A stretch of 64,000 nt of DNA from Lyophyllum atratum. Taxonomy: Eukaryota; Basidiomycota; Agaricomycetes; Agaricales; Lyophyllaceae. The notes under the pieces were generated by a model. It was given only the letters and a program-made list of their open reading frames with translations. It was not told the DNA's origin and searched no databases. Shown piece after piece: positions 22,672-32,929 of the stretch. The stretch covers positions 1 through 64,000 of the forward strand of contig JACGCN010000018.1 of assembly GCA_014905825.1 (NCBI GenBank), given 5' to 3'. A program made the translations under genes and the position numbers. Positions within the stretch are counted from its first letter, which is position 1, and every line of letters starts with the position of its first letter.

Positions 22672-25100
22672 ACGGCCCCGCTGGCTCCCCCTTCCTTTTA
22701 TTCTTGCACTCTTCTCCCCCATTATGCATTCGAGTCCACACATCACACATAGAGCAGATCCCATTGAACGGGGCAGATATATATCGCCGCGTTCGAGTCT
22801 TCCTAATCCTACCCCCTGGAGGATAGTAGTGGTCAAGTGGACATTAATTTACGAAGATAGAGTAGTGTTTTTGAATATGTATGTATTTAAAGTCTTCCAA
22901 GTTGTTCAATAAGACGGCTTGTGCCAAGCAAGGAATGGTAACTTGTGAGCTTGCCAATGCGTGTTGCCTTTGGGACGTATTGAGTGAAATCATGATCTCA
23001 TCAAGTGTAGGGCACATGCAGCCTGACCTCGGAGACTCTCGCACCGACGGCATGGGATTTCGTTGGAGATTGAAGACTCCTGATGAGATGTAATGACGTC
23101 GAGCAATGGTATTGAAGTGGGGCCTCGTGCTATTGCCCGGCTTTTCTTAGTCGATGTTCGCGAGAGACGAGTGCTCAACTCAAAGTGTCATCATGTAACG
23201 AGGATACAATGATATACGGCGAAGCAATGACACTTGAGCTCGCAAGGGGTGACACCCATCGCAGCTACAGGGAGCCCCTCGAGGATGCGTTGCATAAATT
23301 CGCCTCCGGAGGGTGATGGTCCGCAATTCTTTGGAACGGATCTGGAAAGGAGCCGTCCCGCTATACTCCACAGTGCCAAATTGATGATGGACGCTGGTGG
23401 GGCCCGCGATAATGTTGTGCTGTCGCGCGCATCGGTCGCATTTATCAAACTCGTATACTGATATTGGGACGATAAGATAGGTGTGGGAGAACCAGCGACA
23501 CTTTAGAAGGACGAGGAATGTTGTCGCCTGATGCCGCTGGTGAGAAGAACGCCAGGCGATTGATGTTAATGATACGCACCAGTGTTGTGCAAGAACCCCA
23601 ACGTTCTTCGGTTCAAGCGTATTCACATTTATCTGCGTGGACGTGATTGATCAGAGGAGATCATGGCGGAAGCCTTGATTGTCAGATACATAACGCAGAG
23701 TGGTGACCGCCGGCATGCGGGATGGCGGTTTCAGGCTAGAAGAACACGCAGTATCGGAAGCCTAGAACTCCGAGTCTTTCGTGAAGTTTTCCAGATGTGA
23801 TTTCGGTCAAGGAACCAGCTTGGTGAGAGTAGAGGGAGACCCTTTATAAGGGATCGAGCGATGAGATTCAAATGGATAACCAGTGGCAATTATCAACGAA
23901 GAAATTCCCACGATAGACTTCCCTCACCTTGCCATCTTTCATGATTGTAGCAGGTTCGCTCTGGCCCACGATGACTTGGGAAGTGCTTCAACAGCTGTAG
24001 GAATCAGGGAAATCCTATGTTTCGAGATATTCTCGCTGCGATACCGTTGATATCTCGTGAGTTGTTTACTTAAAGCTATCCACCGTTAACGCTGACCTCA
24101 AGAATAGTCATCAAATCGTTGCACTCTATACCATCAGCGATGTCTGTCATCCATTCTCGTCGGTGAATTGAAACTAGTTCGAGGTAGCGTCTCACTTCCA
24201 TGATGTTCAGCATCGAACAACCGCTACTGTCAGATGGTCAGCAGAGAGAAACCGTGGTGATCACCTTGCTATGATCTGCCGGTGCTATGATATTTCTGGG
24301 TCATTCTCACAGCACGAGTCTTTCGATCATTTTACGCCCACTAGTTCTGATATTCAAATGTAAGTGTCAGAGGGTCGGGCCCAAGAACGGAAACTGAACA
24401 CACACAAGTGAGCTGATGTCAATTTTGCTCCACCAGATCCGGCCTATTCTCATTCCGGCCTATCCAGTCCCATCGAAGCTTCCGGGATGTACTATGATAA
24501 AGGCTGGTACATTCCTCGATCGCTACTTGTGAGCCAGGGCTCCGAGCAAGATACTTGATACGATTGTTCAACGCATATCCTCATCGCCTAGTCTAGGAGG
24601 GTCTTCAGCTTTGGTGGCTTGCCCTATCATGACTAGTATACCCGTGATTGAACGGCGCGATTGATAGATGGCAAATCGATTTTGGCGGGGGGTTGCGTAC
24701 TGTCGACATATTACCGTAACAGATTCCGTGTTGTCGGAGCAATTCTTCTCGTCATACCACCATTCTCGGTCCTTCAGGTGTTTATGAATTGCACCAATAT
24801 AAGGTAATCGGCAAATTAGCGCTTCAGAAAAACGCCGTCCCCAAGGCTCGTAGCAAAGTGCCTCGGCAAGTAACAGGCGAGGACTCAGTCAGGTCTCCCA
24901 GGCTGTGTGTCATACGCAATGATCCTACCGTAGATACGTCTTAGCCAGAGAATGGAGCGTGATGAAGACAAGATCTTACAAAACCCGTTCAAGTCCGAGC
25001 CAAGTGATGTTCTCATCAACAAACCCAACGTTGACGAGACACGCTCTTCCTATCCGTCTGCCAGTTTCGCGTAATGATCACGAAGTGCCACCGAACCAGC
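22672..25100. other. Stretch without a recognisable gene
   Basis: 3' flank of the desaturase, then about 2 kb of unique-looking sequence. The longest ORF (23180-23626, minus strand, 148 codons) has no recognisable motif, and no splice-supported extension was found. Confidence 0.5.
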
Positions 25101-26450
25101 CAATCTAAACGCGTCCGCGTTTCGCCCTAAGAACTGCAAAACGGAGTGGCGTGCTCCTCCGACCGTTCAATCCCTTCAATCCCCTGTAGATTCGTTGTAA
25201 CACCCGACGTCCACCACAATTTGCCCCGGAAACACCTGAGACTGGTTTTCCGACATCCATCGTCTCAGCAGAGAGGCATTTGTGTGTCGTATTGGGCTTT
25301 GGCTGGAGCGATGGGTCGAGGTTGAGGTCGTACTTGCACAGGAACGACGCAGGTACGCGATGGGGGCTATAGGACGAGAATGGCGTGGTTATAGATGGGT
25401 GAGGTTGAACGCCAACATGATATAGAGACAAGACCTACCAGACAGGTGAAGTCGACGATATCGTCATCCTCGGACCTTAACGTCGACGCGCCTAAGCCAC
25501 TCCTTCGCGTCCTGTGGCTTCGCGTATCATTCATCCAGCGTAGCTCATCTGAATGTGTCACCCTCCTTCCCACGGACATCCGAGCCGACTCCAAATGCTC
25601 CTCCGACCCCTCAACCCCTTCCCGTTAGCATACCCCCAGCCTCCCAGCAGCATTCCACCAAACTTCGCCCCGGAAACGCCAGCTTCTCCGCCGCCGATAG
25701 TCGTGACGAAAGGATTCTTCATATTTCCTCCCGGGCCTTCGGAGAAGCAACTTGGGTGACATTGCACTTGAGGATGAAGAAGACGGTGAAGGAATGGGGG
25801 ATGGAGGACGACGAGGGCAAAACAATGCTATATCAATACGAATGAGACGCGTCCGCAGAAAATAGATGAGTGGAACGTACCTTCGTTCTTTCTAGCATCC
25901 TCTCCTCTGTATCGCCTGAACTCCGCCCGCCACCCTTTCTCTACTTTCCTATAGCCGTCCGCCCACCGCAGCGATCTAGCATTGACGCTGTGCACTGAAG
26001 GGGTCCGTGGGTGCAAAAGCAGGGAGAGAGAATGCTTGTCGAAGTCCTGGGGAGGTGTCAGTGAGACGGAAGCCTGAAGGCAAGAAGGACGGTCACATAC
26101 CCTCTAGTGCTGAGCTTCGTGAGGGAACTTGGTGCTATAGATGTTGCTGGTCTGAGTCGTAAGCTGGGACGACGTGGTTGTGCTGAATCTAAAGATGTCT
26201 TCGTCTAAGTCCATGGAATTTGTTTTGTTGAGGGGTAGCGCCGGCCGGAGAAGACAATCTGGCCGTCGGTGGGGAGTTTTCCGGGATGCAGCACTAGGGT
26301 AGGGAGAGAAAACGAGGGAGATGATGGATAGACCTGGACAAGGCTTGGCAGACGGGCATGGATGTCATGGGTACTGTAACCCGCCTCCACGAGCGAAGAT
26401 CCTGCACCCCTCCTCCATATCGATTGAATCACAGTATGATTTCCCTTCAT
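25100..26450 (-). repeat. Duplicated flank with companion-ORF remnant (copy B)
   Basis: Lies upstream of F-box copy B on the opposite strand. The segment at about 25885-25990 reads RWADGYRKVEKG on the minus strand, matching RRWEDGDQRVEKG of copy D. An intron-like segment ending AG at about 25834 follows. Exon-2-like sequence then runs through AKFGGMLLGGWGY at about 25620-25660, but in a different frame, so this copy is probably broken. Confidence 0.4.
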
Positions 26451-27181
26451 AGGCTATCGTCCCAGCAACAGCTCAACTCCCTTCAACTCTTCCCAAAAAA
26501 AATCGGTTCCTAGCGATCCCTCTACCAAACCGTGCGCAGCCGCTCTTCCACCGCTCATTCGTAACTGAGGTCCTTCGAGCTGCGGGATGTTCGCAGTACG
26601 CGTTGGAGGGTCTCTTCGCGTAGAATATGCGATCTCCTGAGCCGCTCGTTCAACAGAACCATGTGCCGGAGGCGCTGAGGCGGAGACAGCACGTGGGGTC
26701 CGCCTCATACATTCGATGTAGAGGTCGTCGGCTACAGGCGGCTGAAGAGATGGCTTAAAGAGTCCGGAAATATCCTCCGATTTGAGAGGCATGCCGCAAA
26801 GAAGACGGTGCGGGACTAGATACCAGCGCTGGCGTGTGAGGGCTGAATGTGTCGGAGGATGGTTTGTACAACGTCGCATCGCCGACCCGAGATGACGGAG
26901 GCAGGTGTAAAGACACATCTGAAGCGTTCTACTTGAGAAGAAGAGTTCAGTGTTGGAATAAAAGGACGTTGGAGGGCGTAAATACATTTGGAGGCTTAGG
27001 ACTGAGCATGACGGTCAAGTTGACGTCGACACTGCAAGCCGCGTGTCGGGTGAACCGGGGCGCAGAACCTACGTTTCTGTTCAAGGACCGTGTAACAAAT
27101 GCCTGTTAGTCATTCCGTAGCGTCCCATATCGTACGGCGCCAGAAGTCGTGGTGTTGTTGAGGCAAGGAATACGAGGTTGA
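26451..27181. other. F-box copy B upstream region
   Basis: A 177-codon minus-strand ORF (26454-26987) is present but unrecognised, and it is not kept in the equivalent region of copy D (about 37140-37340). The sequence near 27000-27060 (GAGCATGACGGTCAA onward) is shared with 37307-37360. Confidence 0.4.
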
Positions 27182-27191
27182 TGCCAAACAC
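27182..27191 (+). promoter_or_regulatory. Shared F-box upstream motif TGCCAAACAC (copy B)
   Basis: Lies 83 bp before the ATG at 27275, in the same orientation as in the other copies. Confidence 0.45.
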
Positions 27192-27274
27192 GATCGATCA
27201 TCTTATCTGAATCATTATCTCGTGGTTGTCGTTGCCTTTGCAACGTAACGACCTTCAACTGGGCTTCCAATACG

Positions 27275-28447
27275 ATGCTACTTGTCACTGTTCCTCAAGA
27301 AATCGTCGAGGACATAGTCGGAAAACTACGCGGGGACCTTAGGACCCTCCAATCATGCAGCCTCGTATCTTGGTCTCTCCGTACAGCTTCCCAACAGCTA
27401 CTTTTTCATCACATCTTGCTCATTTTGCGAAACACGGCTCGGAGCCAACGCCTTCACTACGTTCTGTCAAATAATCCAACTCTGGCATCTTACGTTCGCT
27501 CTATCCAGTTGAAGATCGACGACGTGTCGCTTACACCAGGAGAGGCCATCTGTCGAATCCTGGATATGGCTAGACCGCATGTGCGAGAACTCAGCATAGG
27601 CGGCTCCGGCATCACGTTCATCGCTTCTGAGTATTGGAACTATATCCATCTCTATCTACAGAATTCTCTTCTTAGCATTATTGCCAGCCCGTCCTGTGTG
27701 AGTCTCACCCTGGGTGCAGTCGGCTTCCCTATCAATTATCTTCGACTATACTCCCACATCCGACATCTCAAGTTGAACTCTCACAACTCGGTCACCTTGG
27801 GCGCTGTCTCCGATGCATTTGTATCTGATGACCAACCGAGACGGAAGGGATACCTCGAATCCTTGTCGGCTGCATCCTTTCCCCTGGAGCGTCTTCTGGC
27901 ATACCTGGGGAATCCGGGACTTGCATCGTCTCTATCTCTATCGCGCCTTCGTTCTCTCGCGACTACCCTCACGACGTGGCGCACCTTTACCCTTGAGACG
28001 ATCCTTCACCTCTCGGAAGGATATTTGGAAGAAGTAGATGTCAGTATACACATCGGTAAGCCATCTCCTGCTCACCCGGACTTTCCTTCATGTCTAAATG
28101 GATACCACTTAGATCTCTCAGGAGGGACCATAGACTTCAGCCGACTAGCTCACCTCCGCATTCTCCGAATCGAGATACGGGTCATGCAGCCGGCCCATTG
28201 TATCGCTATCGTGCTAGCCACTATACCCCAAAACGCTGTGGAGCTACATCTCAAGATGCAGTGGGAAATTGCGACAAGCATTGGAAGGAAAGGATGGCTG
28301 GATATCGAGGCGCTGCTTTTAGAGAAGTGTCACGAAGGCGGGCTGCGCAGCGTCGTGATTGACTTGAGAGGCTGGCAGGGGAGCGGCGGTTTCCTGAACG
28401 CACGGATGCCACGGTTAGTCGAAAGGGGCGTTGCCACCACTCGGTAG
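27275..28447 (+). CDS. F-box/leucine-rich protein, copy B, 390 aa, intact
   Basis: Single-exon gene. It starts VPQEIVEDIVGKLRGD ... LQSCSLVSWSLRTASQQLLF, an F-box-like fold that in other proteins binds Skp1. Leucine-rich-like segments follow, with regularly spaced short hydrophobic strands (for example SLTLGAVGFPINYLRLYSHI, then LRILRIEIRVMQ). The C-terminus is RMPRLVERGVATTR. The likely role is substrate recognition for an SCF ubiquitin ligase, inferred from fold only. It is the intact sister of decayed copy A and is more distant from copies C, D, F and G, which have one intron near the 3' end; neither A nor B has it. The tail of the gene is only 88 bp from the start of copy C. There are no internal stops. 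Confidence 0.75.
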   Translation: MLLVTVPQEIVEDIVGKLRGDLRTLQSCSLVSWSLRTASQQLLFHHILLILRNTARSQRLHYVLSNNPTLASYVRSIQLKIDDVSLTPGEAICRILDMARPHVRELSIGGSGITFIASEYWNYIHLYLQNSLLSIIASPSCVSLTLGAVGFPINYLRLYSHIRHLKLNSHNSVTLGAVSDAFVSDDQPRRKGYLESLSAASFPLERLLAYLGNPGLASSLSLSRLRSLATTLTTWRTFTLETILHLSEGYLEEVDVSIHIGKPSPAHPDFPSCLNGYHLDLSGGTIDFSRLAHLRILRIEIRVMQPAHCIAIVLATIPQNAVELHLKMQWEIATSIGRKGWLDIEALLLEKCHEGGLRSVVIDLRGWQGSGGFLNARMPRLVERGVATTR

Positions 28448-28478
28448 GCAACAAATACATATTTTTTCGCGACCGCAA

Positions 28479-28488
28479 TGCCAAACAC
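28479..28488 (+). promoter_or_regulatory. Shared F-box upstream motif TGCCAAACAC (copy C)
   Basis: Lies 47 bp before the ATG at 28536. It is followed by TGTAGATGATCCGGCGATTA, which is also shared with copies D and F. Confidence 0.5.
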
Positions 28489-28535
28489 TGTAGATGATCC
28501 GGCGATTATCCTGTACTTATCCTGTCAACACCGCC

Positions 28536-31500
28536 ATGACTCCTAGGATTCCTGAAGACATTATAGATGAAATCGTCGATGTTCTATCGACCACGGACCT
28601 CCGATCTTACACCCTCGTATCTCGCGTTTTCCGTGTACTCTGCCAGCGACGCCTCTTTCATCAGGCTGTACCGTCACATTGATATATAAAGTGGCTCTAC
28701 TTAGCGTAGATGCGTGATATAAAAACGGTTGTAGTTACAGTGTCACGTGACCACGCCAACGCAGGCCAAATACCCAGCATTGCCGCCCTTGGTTGGTCGC
28801 TGCCCGGCGGTATGCGCACGGTCGCGCACGGTCCACCTGCCGCCCACCGCTCTTGTTTGTTTGCATTCCATCTGCGCATCACTGCTTCCTTGTCACACTG
28901 TACCTGAATCTCGTTCCGAATCACTTCATGGCTATATTTGTATTGTATCTATAATTACCTCCGCTACAAATGATTCGAAAGAAAAACATGGGGAATAACA
29001 TACCCTAAATAATATAAATAAAATAGCAAATAATCTCATATCAATGTTTACCCCTTGAACCAACCAGGATAAATATCGATCCATGATGTTCATATCTTCG
29101 CCGATCTATATTTAACTTCTGATTTCATAAAAAAACATACCGTTGAGATGCCGGAAATTGGCATATTGCCACAGCAAATAGAATTTTCGACTACGGACTA
29201 GCATAGTCCTATAGTCAACATACCCATCGACAAAATTCCGAGCGCCGGATGCTTCCGGAACGGCGACTGTGCATATATTCCAGATTGGATCGAAATAAAA
29301 TATGGATGCTTGTGTCTGGAATAGCTGCTAAGCAAATGATTGGGCAGGTATTGCATGCATTCATTTTAGAAGCGGAGACTCCCCTCTGCACCACACTCCG
29401 TCACGCTGGTAGCACGGTGTGCCTGGCATCCTGAAAGGGTTGTTATTATACTCACGGGTTTTGCAACATGAGAATCTCAATTTGCAAGTTATGTATCGTC
29501 TCATAACTCATTAGTACACCCAATAACAGAATATACTATGCTGAAGTAGTGTCTTCGAATCACCAAACATTTTACAGCACAATGGATTGTGCCTGCTTTG
29601 TAGATGTCGGCGAAGGATTGTAGCTCCAATGTGCGAAACTGTGATGCCCTTGCTTGACTTTTATGATTCGTCTTACTTTTACTCTAAGGACCATGATCGG
29701 GCGATTTTTTTTCGTGTAAGGCTTTATCTATACCTAAATCTATTTTCTGCGTTGTCCTGGCGCTGTCCAGTGCAAGAACCCGTGTCGTAGACCCTAATCT
29801 TGTGGCGATGGTCAGCCACATCATTGTTTGTACCTGTGTTCATGTGGGCGATTTTGATCAGTTTTCAACATCACGACTTCCAACCTCTTCGAACCCGTCC
29901 GTCGATTGCTCACCGTCGCTGTTGTTTACCCCGACCAGACCGCTTGGATTTGACTAGTATTTGGTTGGTTGCAGATTGAACTGTGGAGTCTCTGACGGAA
30001 GGAGGGTGTATTGTAAAGGTGTGTAATTCTCAATGTCGGTCATGAGGCACCCCTTCGACGCCTGTCATCGCGACAGGCACGGTACAGATACCATGTTCAC
30101 TACCCATATATCCTGTCAAGAATCCTTCCCCGCAAGTCCATAGGCCCCGTCACCAGTACGGCGGTGCTCGTCACACCTCAAACCGCGACTTGTGATCGCA
30201 TGCGAACCTGTTGCTTCCGCCAAGCGACTTTTCGTCGCTCCATGGGCCGCGCTTGCCAGCAGTCGTGGGAAGGGGTTGCCCTTCTCTTGCAGGGATATGG
30301 AGTACTTCCAAGTCCAGCGTACCGTAGTAGTCAATTTTGTCTAGCAGAGATCTTTAATGAAAAATAACATACAAATGTTTCACCGTCTTTCATGACGACG
30401 GCAGCCGGAGACATAAACACCAAGAAGTCGAGCAACCGGCTGAGTTATAGCCGAGGCGGATGGGAAACGACGTCGCGCCCGACAAGATGAAGAAATGTCA
30501 ATTTCAGGAACCGGCATCGAACAAAAATAGAAAGAGGCGGGTGTTTCTGAAATGGGAAACCCCGGCGGCTTGTATACGTCGTGAGCAACGATGAGCATAG
30601 GCTGTTGCCACCCCTGGGATATCCTTCGATATCGGCTTATGGGTAGCCATCCTTACAGGCAGTTTATATATCAGAATCCGCTATAACTACAACCTTTTTT
30701 ATATCACGCTATTACTGTAATTACAGGGCCTTGATACATCATCCTGCCAAGGTCTGGTGCTTTCATTCAGTTCATCTCGACACAAGGCACTGCGAACGTA
30801 ATGAACGCCTCCATCTTACGCTCTTAGGTAACCCTGTCCTGGCCTCTTTCACTCGCTCCCTGACAATATACGTTGCGGAGAAATCTCGCGGGTCACCGCT
30901 GAAAGCCGTTTGTGGGATATTGCATATGGTTCAGTCCCATGTGCGGAAACTCTCGGTAGATGGCGACTTCGATCACGGCACTGAGCCTTGGAAGTCTTTC
31001 CATGAATCTTTACAGACTGCTCTCCTCAGCATCATTGCTCATCCGTCATGCGTTGATGTCGACATAGGTTACGTCGGCTTGCCGATGACAAACCTATCTG
31101 AATCATCACATCTGCGGCATCTCACATTGGCCAGTCGTGAATCAGTCACTATTCCCGGTGATATTCTCGGTGAAGGCTTCTCTCATCCAGGTCATGGAGA
31201 GCCGAAAATCCAAGGATATCTTGAATCGCTCCTTGTGAAATCCCGAGGAGCAGCAGAGCGTATCCTACAAACTCTCCATAACCCCCGCCATCCATGTCCT
31301 CTGTCCCTATCCCACCTCAAGGTCTTCAAATTATGCTTCCTAGAACCCTGCTGCCCTTTAATACAGGCCATCCTTGACCTCGCAGCTGATTATCTTCAAG
31401 AAATGATGATATACACTTTATTTGGTACGTCATACTTTACTCACTCATCACTCGCACTGACCACCTTATGCGAATTCAGACATCTCCAGTTGCCCTGACT

Positions 31501-31823
31501 TTGCGCGGCTGACGGACCTACGCAAACTCCACGTCATATTCGACTACACTACGGACATGCCACTTGGTGCCTGTGTCATTCGCATAATCGAAACTGTACC
31601 GTGTGGGATTCGTGAGCTGGTGTTTCAAATTCACAGGCGCCACCTTTTGGTTGTTAAGGAACATGAATGGCGCCAAATAGACGCGCTATTGGCTCACGAG
31701 CGTCATGCTCCGCTGCGCCATGTCACCTTTTACGGCTTTAGATGCGAGGAAGGATATCTCGTGGATTTCTTCAATGACAACATGCCGCGGCTGGCGGAGA
31801 AGGGCGTGCTCACTGTAAGGTGA
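28536..31823 (+). pseudogene. F-box/leucine-rich protein, copy C, split by a 2.1-kb insertion
   Basis: The first 42 codons (28536-28661, MTPRIPEDIIDEIVDVL ... CQRRLFH) hold the F-box. The coding text resumes at 30767 (SVHLDTRHCERNERLH) and runs to 31424. A 55-bp intron (31425-31479) and a last exon to 31823 follow. Taking out 28662-30766 rejoins the sequence seen in the sister copies (CQRRLFHSVHL) in frame, giving about 375 residues. As it stands the first part reads into the insertion and stops after VPSH, so the gene is disrupted unless the insertion is spliced or excised. No other frameshift or stop was found, which points to a fairly recent event. Confidence 0.82.
28662..30759. mobile_element. 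Non-autonomous DNA element inside F-box copy C, 7-bp target duplication
   Basis: The insertion is flanked by CTTTCAT on both sides (28655-28661 and 30760-30766). Exactly 50 bases from each end lies an inverted repeat, GCGTGATATAAAAA and onward, about 29 bp with 3 mismatches (28712-28740 and 30681-30709). The outermost 50 bases match only partly. The 2098-bp interior has no ORF of note and is AT-rich in the left half. A 7-8 bp duplication would fit hAT or P-like families, but the termini do not allow a firm class. Confidence 0.7.
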
Positions 31824-32929
31824 ATGATCAGCCTGGTATCCACGGACGATAGGTACGTTACGATACTATTCAACATACACATCTATCTTATCTTATTTCT
31901 TTTTCACTGCGGACGCCCCGCTTTAATAAGTCGACCACGCTATGCTTCCTCTATCTATTTCAGAGTCTTCGTACGCAGTACAGTCACCGTAAATATAGAA
32001 AATTGTCCGCAACAATGTCCACGTAGCTCTTGCCACCTTTGAATAAGTACTGGGATCCCGGAGACTAGTCCCCAGGATAGAACGAGCGGTCTTAACCTGC
32101 TTGACTCTTCAGCCGGGATGGCTATTGGCTTTAGCATACGTCAACGTCGCGCTCAAACCCTTCGCATCCCAGCTTATGTCCTCACATAGCGCCTAGACCC
32201 ATCCACAACGACCACCCAAGCCCGGTAAAGCCTCCTACGCCTCCGACGGTAAAATAAGATGTACTCAAGCTCTACAAGAGATTCTGTCGCGACGATGACC
32301 ACGATAGGCATAGGAACGAGGAAGACCGCAATCACAGAACCTCTCCTTGGGGTGGGCATCAACAGCGTCGGCGGGTTCGAATTCGATGCAGGGCTTGTGA
32401 GAGCCAAAGCGACGATATTCGGTAGAGATATAAGTGAGATGGGAGGCCGTAGAGCAACGGAGAAGTATGTATGGGGTCCAGCAACGCCCTGCCACTTTAA
32501 ACTCCGACGCTGTATAGAAAATATGGTCCTCGTTTCTGGAGCCTCATCTAGCGCACGAAAATACTTACTTGTACGAGAAGAATTTACCGCAAGATGATAA
32601 TAAACAGTTCCCGCCGTGCAGAATTTTTATTTAAATTGTGGTTCATGTTATATAGCGCGAAGGCCGGCCTCAAGATACACATATTTCAGAAATGAAGAAC
32701 TTTTGAAAGATCTCACACGGGAGAATTGGATCCGGGGGTAGCAAAACACCTTTTCCGTACTTTACTTGAGGCCTCCGGGAGTTGTGGAAGCTGACGATGA
32801 GTATAGTGGAAGAGCATCTCCGGCACCACCAAAAAAGGAAATTGACGCGATCGAGAAATCACGCACCGACGCGTCGCGCTTTGTGTACTGGTCGGCTAGC
32901 GGGGATTTCATACGTCCCTACTGTTCCGG
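31824..32929. other. Stretch without a recognisable gene
   Basis: 3' flank of F-box copy C, then sequence up to the transposase-like gene. A 76-112 codon ORF pair on opposite strands (32174-32597) shows no recognisable motif. Confidence 0.45.

Noticed and set aside
23180..23626. 148-codon minus-strand ORF with a CDRC motif
   Set aside because: The single Cys pair is not enough for a finger; no start context, splice support or paralogue was found.
26454..26987. 177-codon minus-strand ORF upstream of F-box copy B
   Set aside because: Not retained in the matching region of copy D, and no known motif.
28662..30759. Reading the 2.1-kb insertion as a large intron of F-box copy C
   Set aside because: Its ends are not GT..AG at the coding junction, it is flanked by a direct repeat, sister genes have no intron there, and other introns in the window are 47-66 bp.
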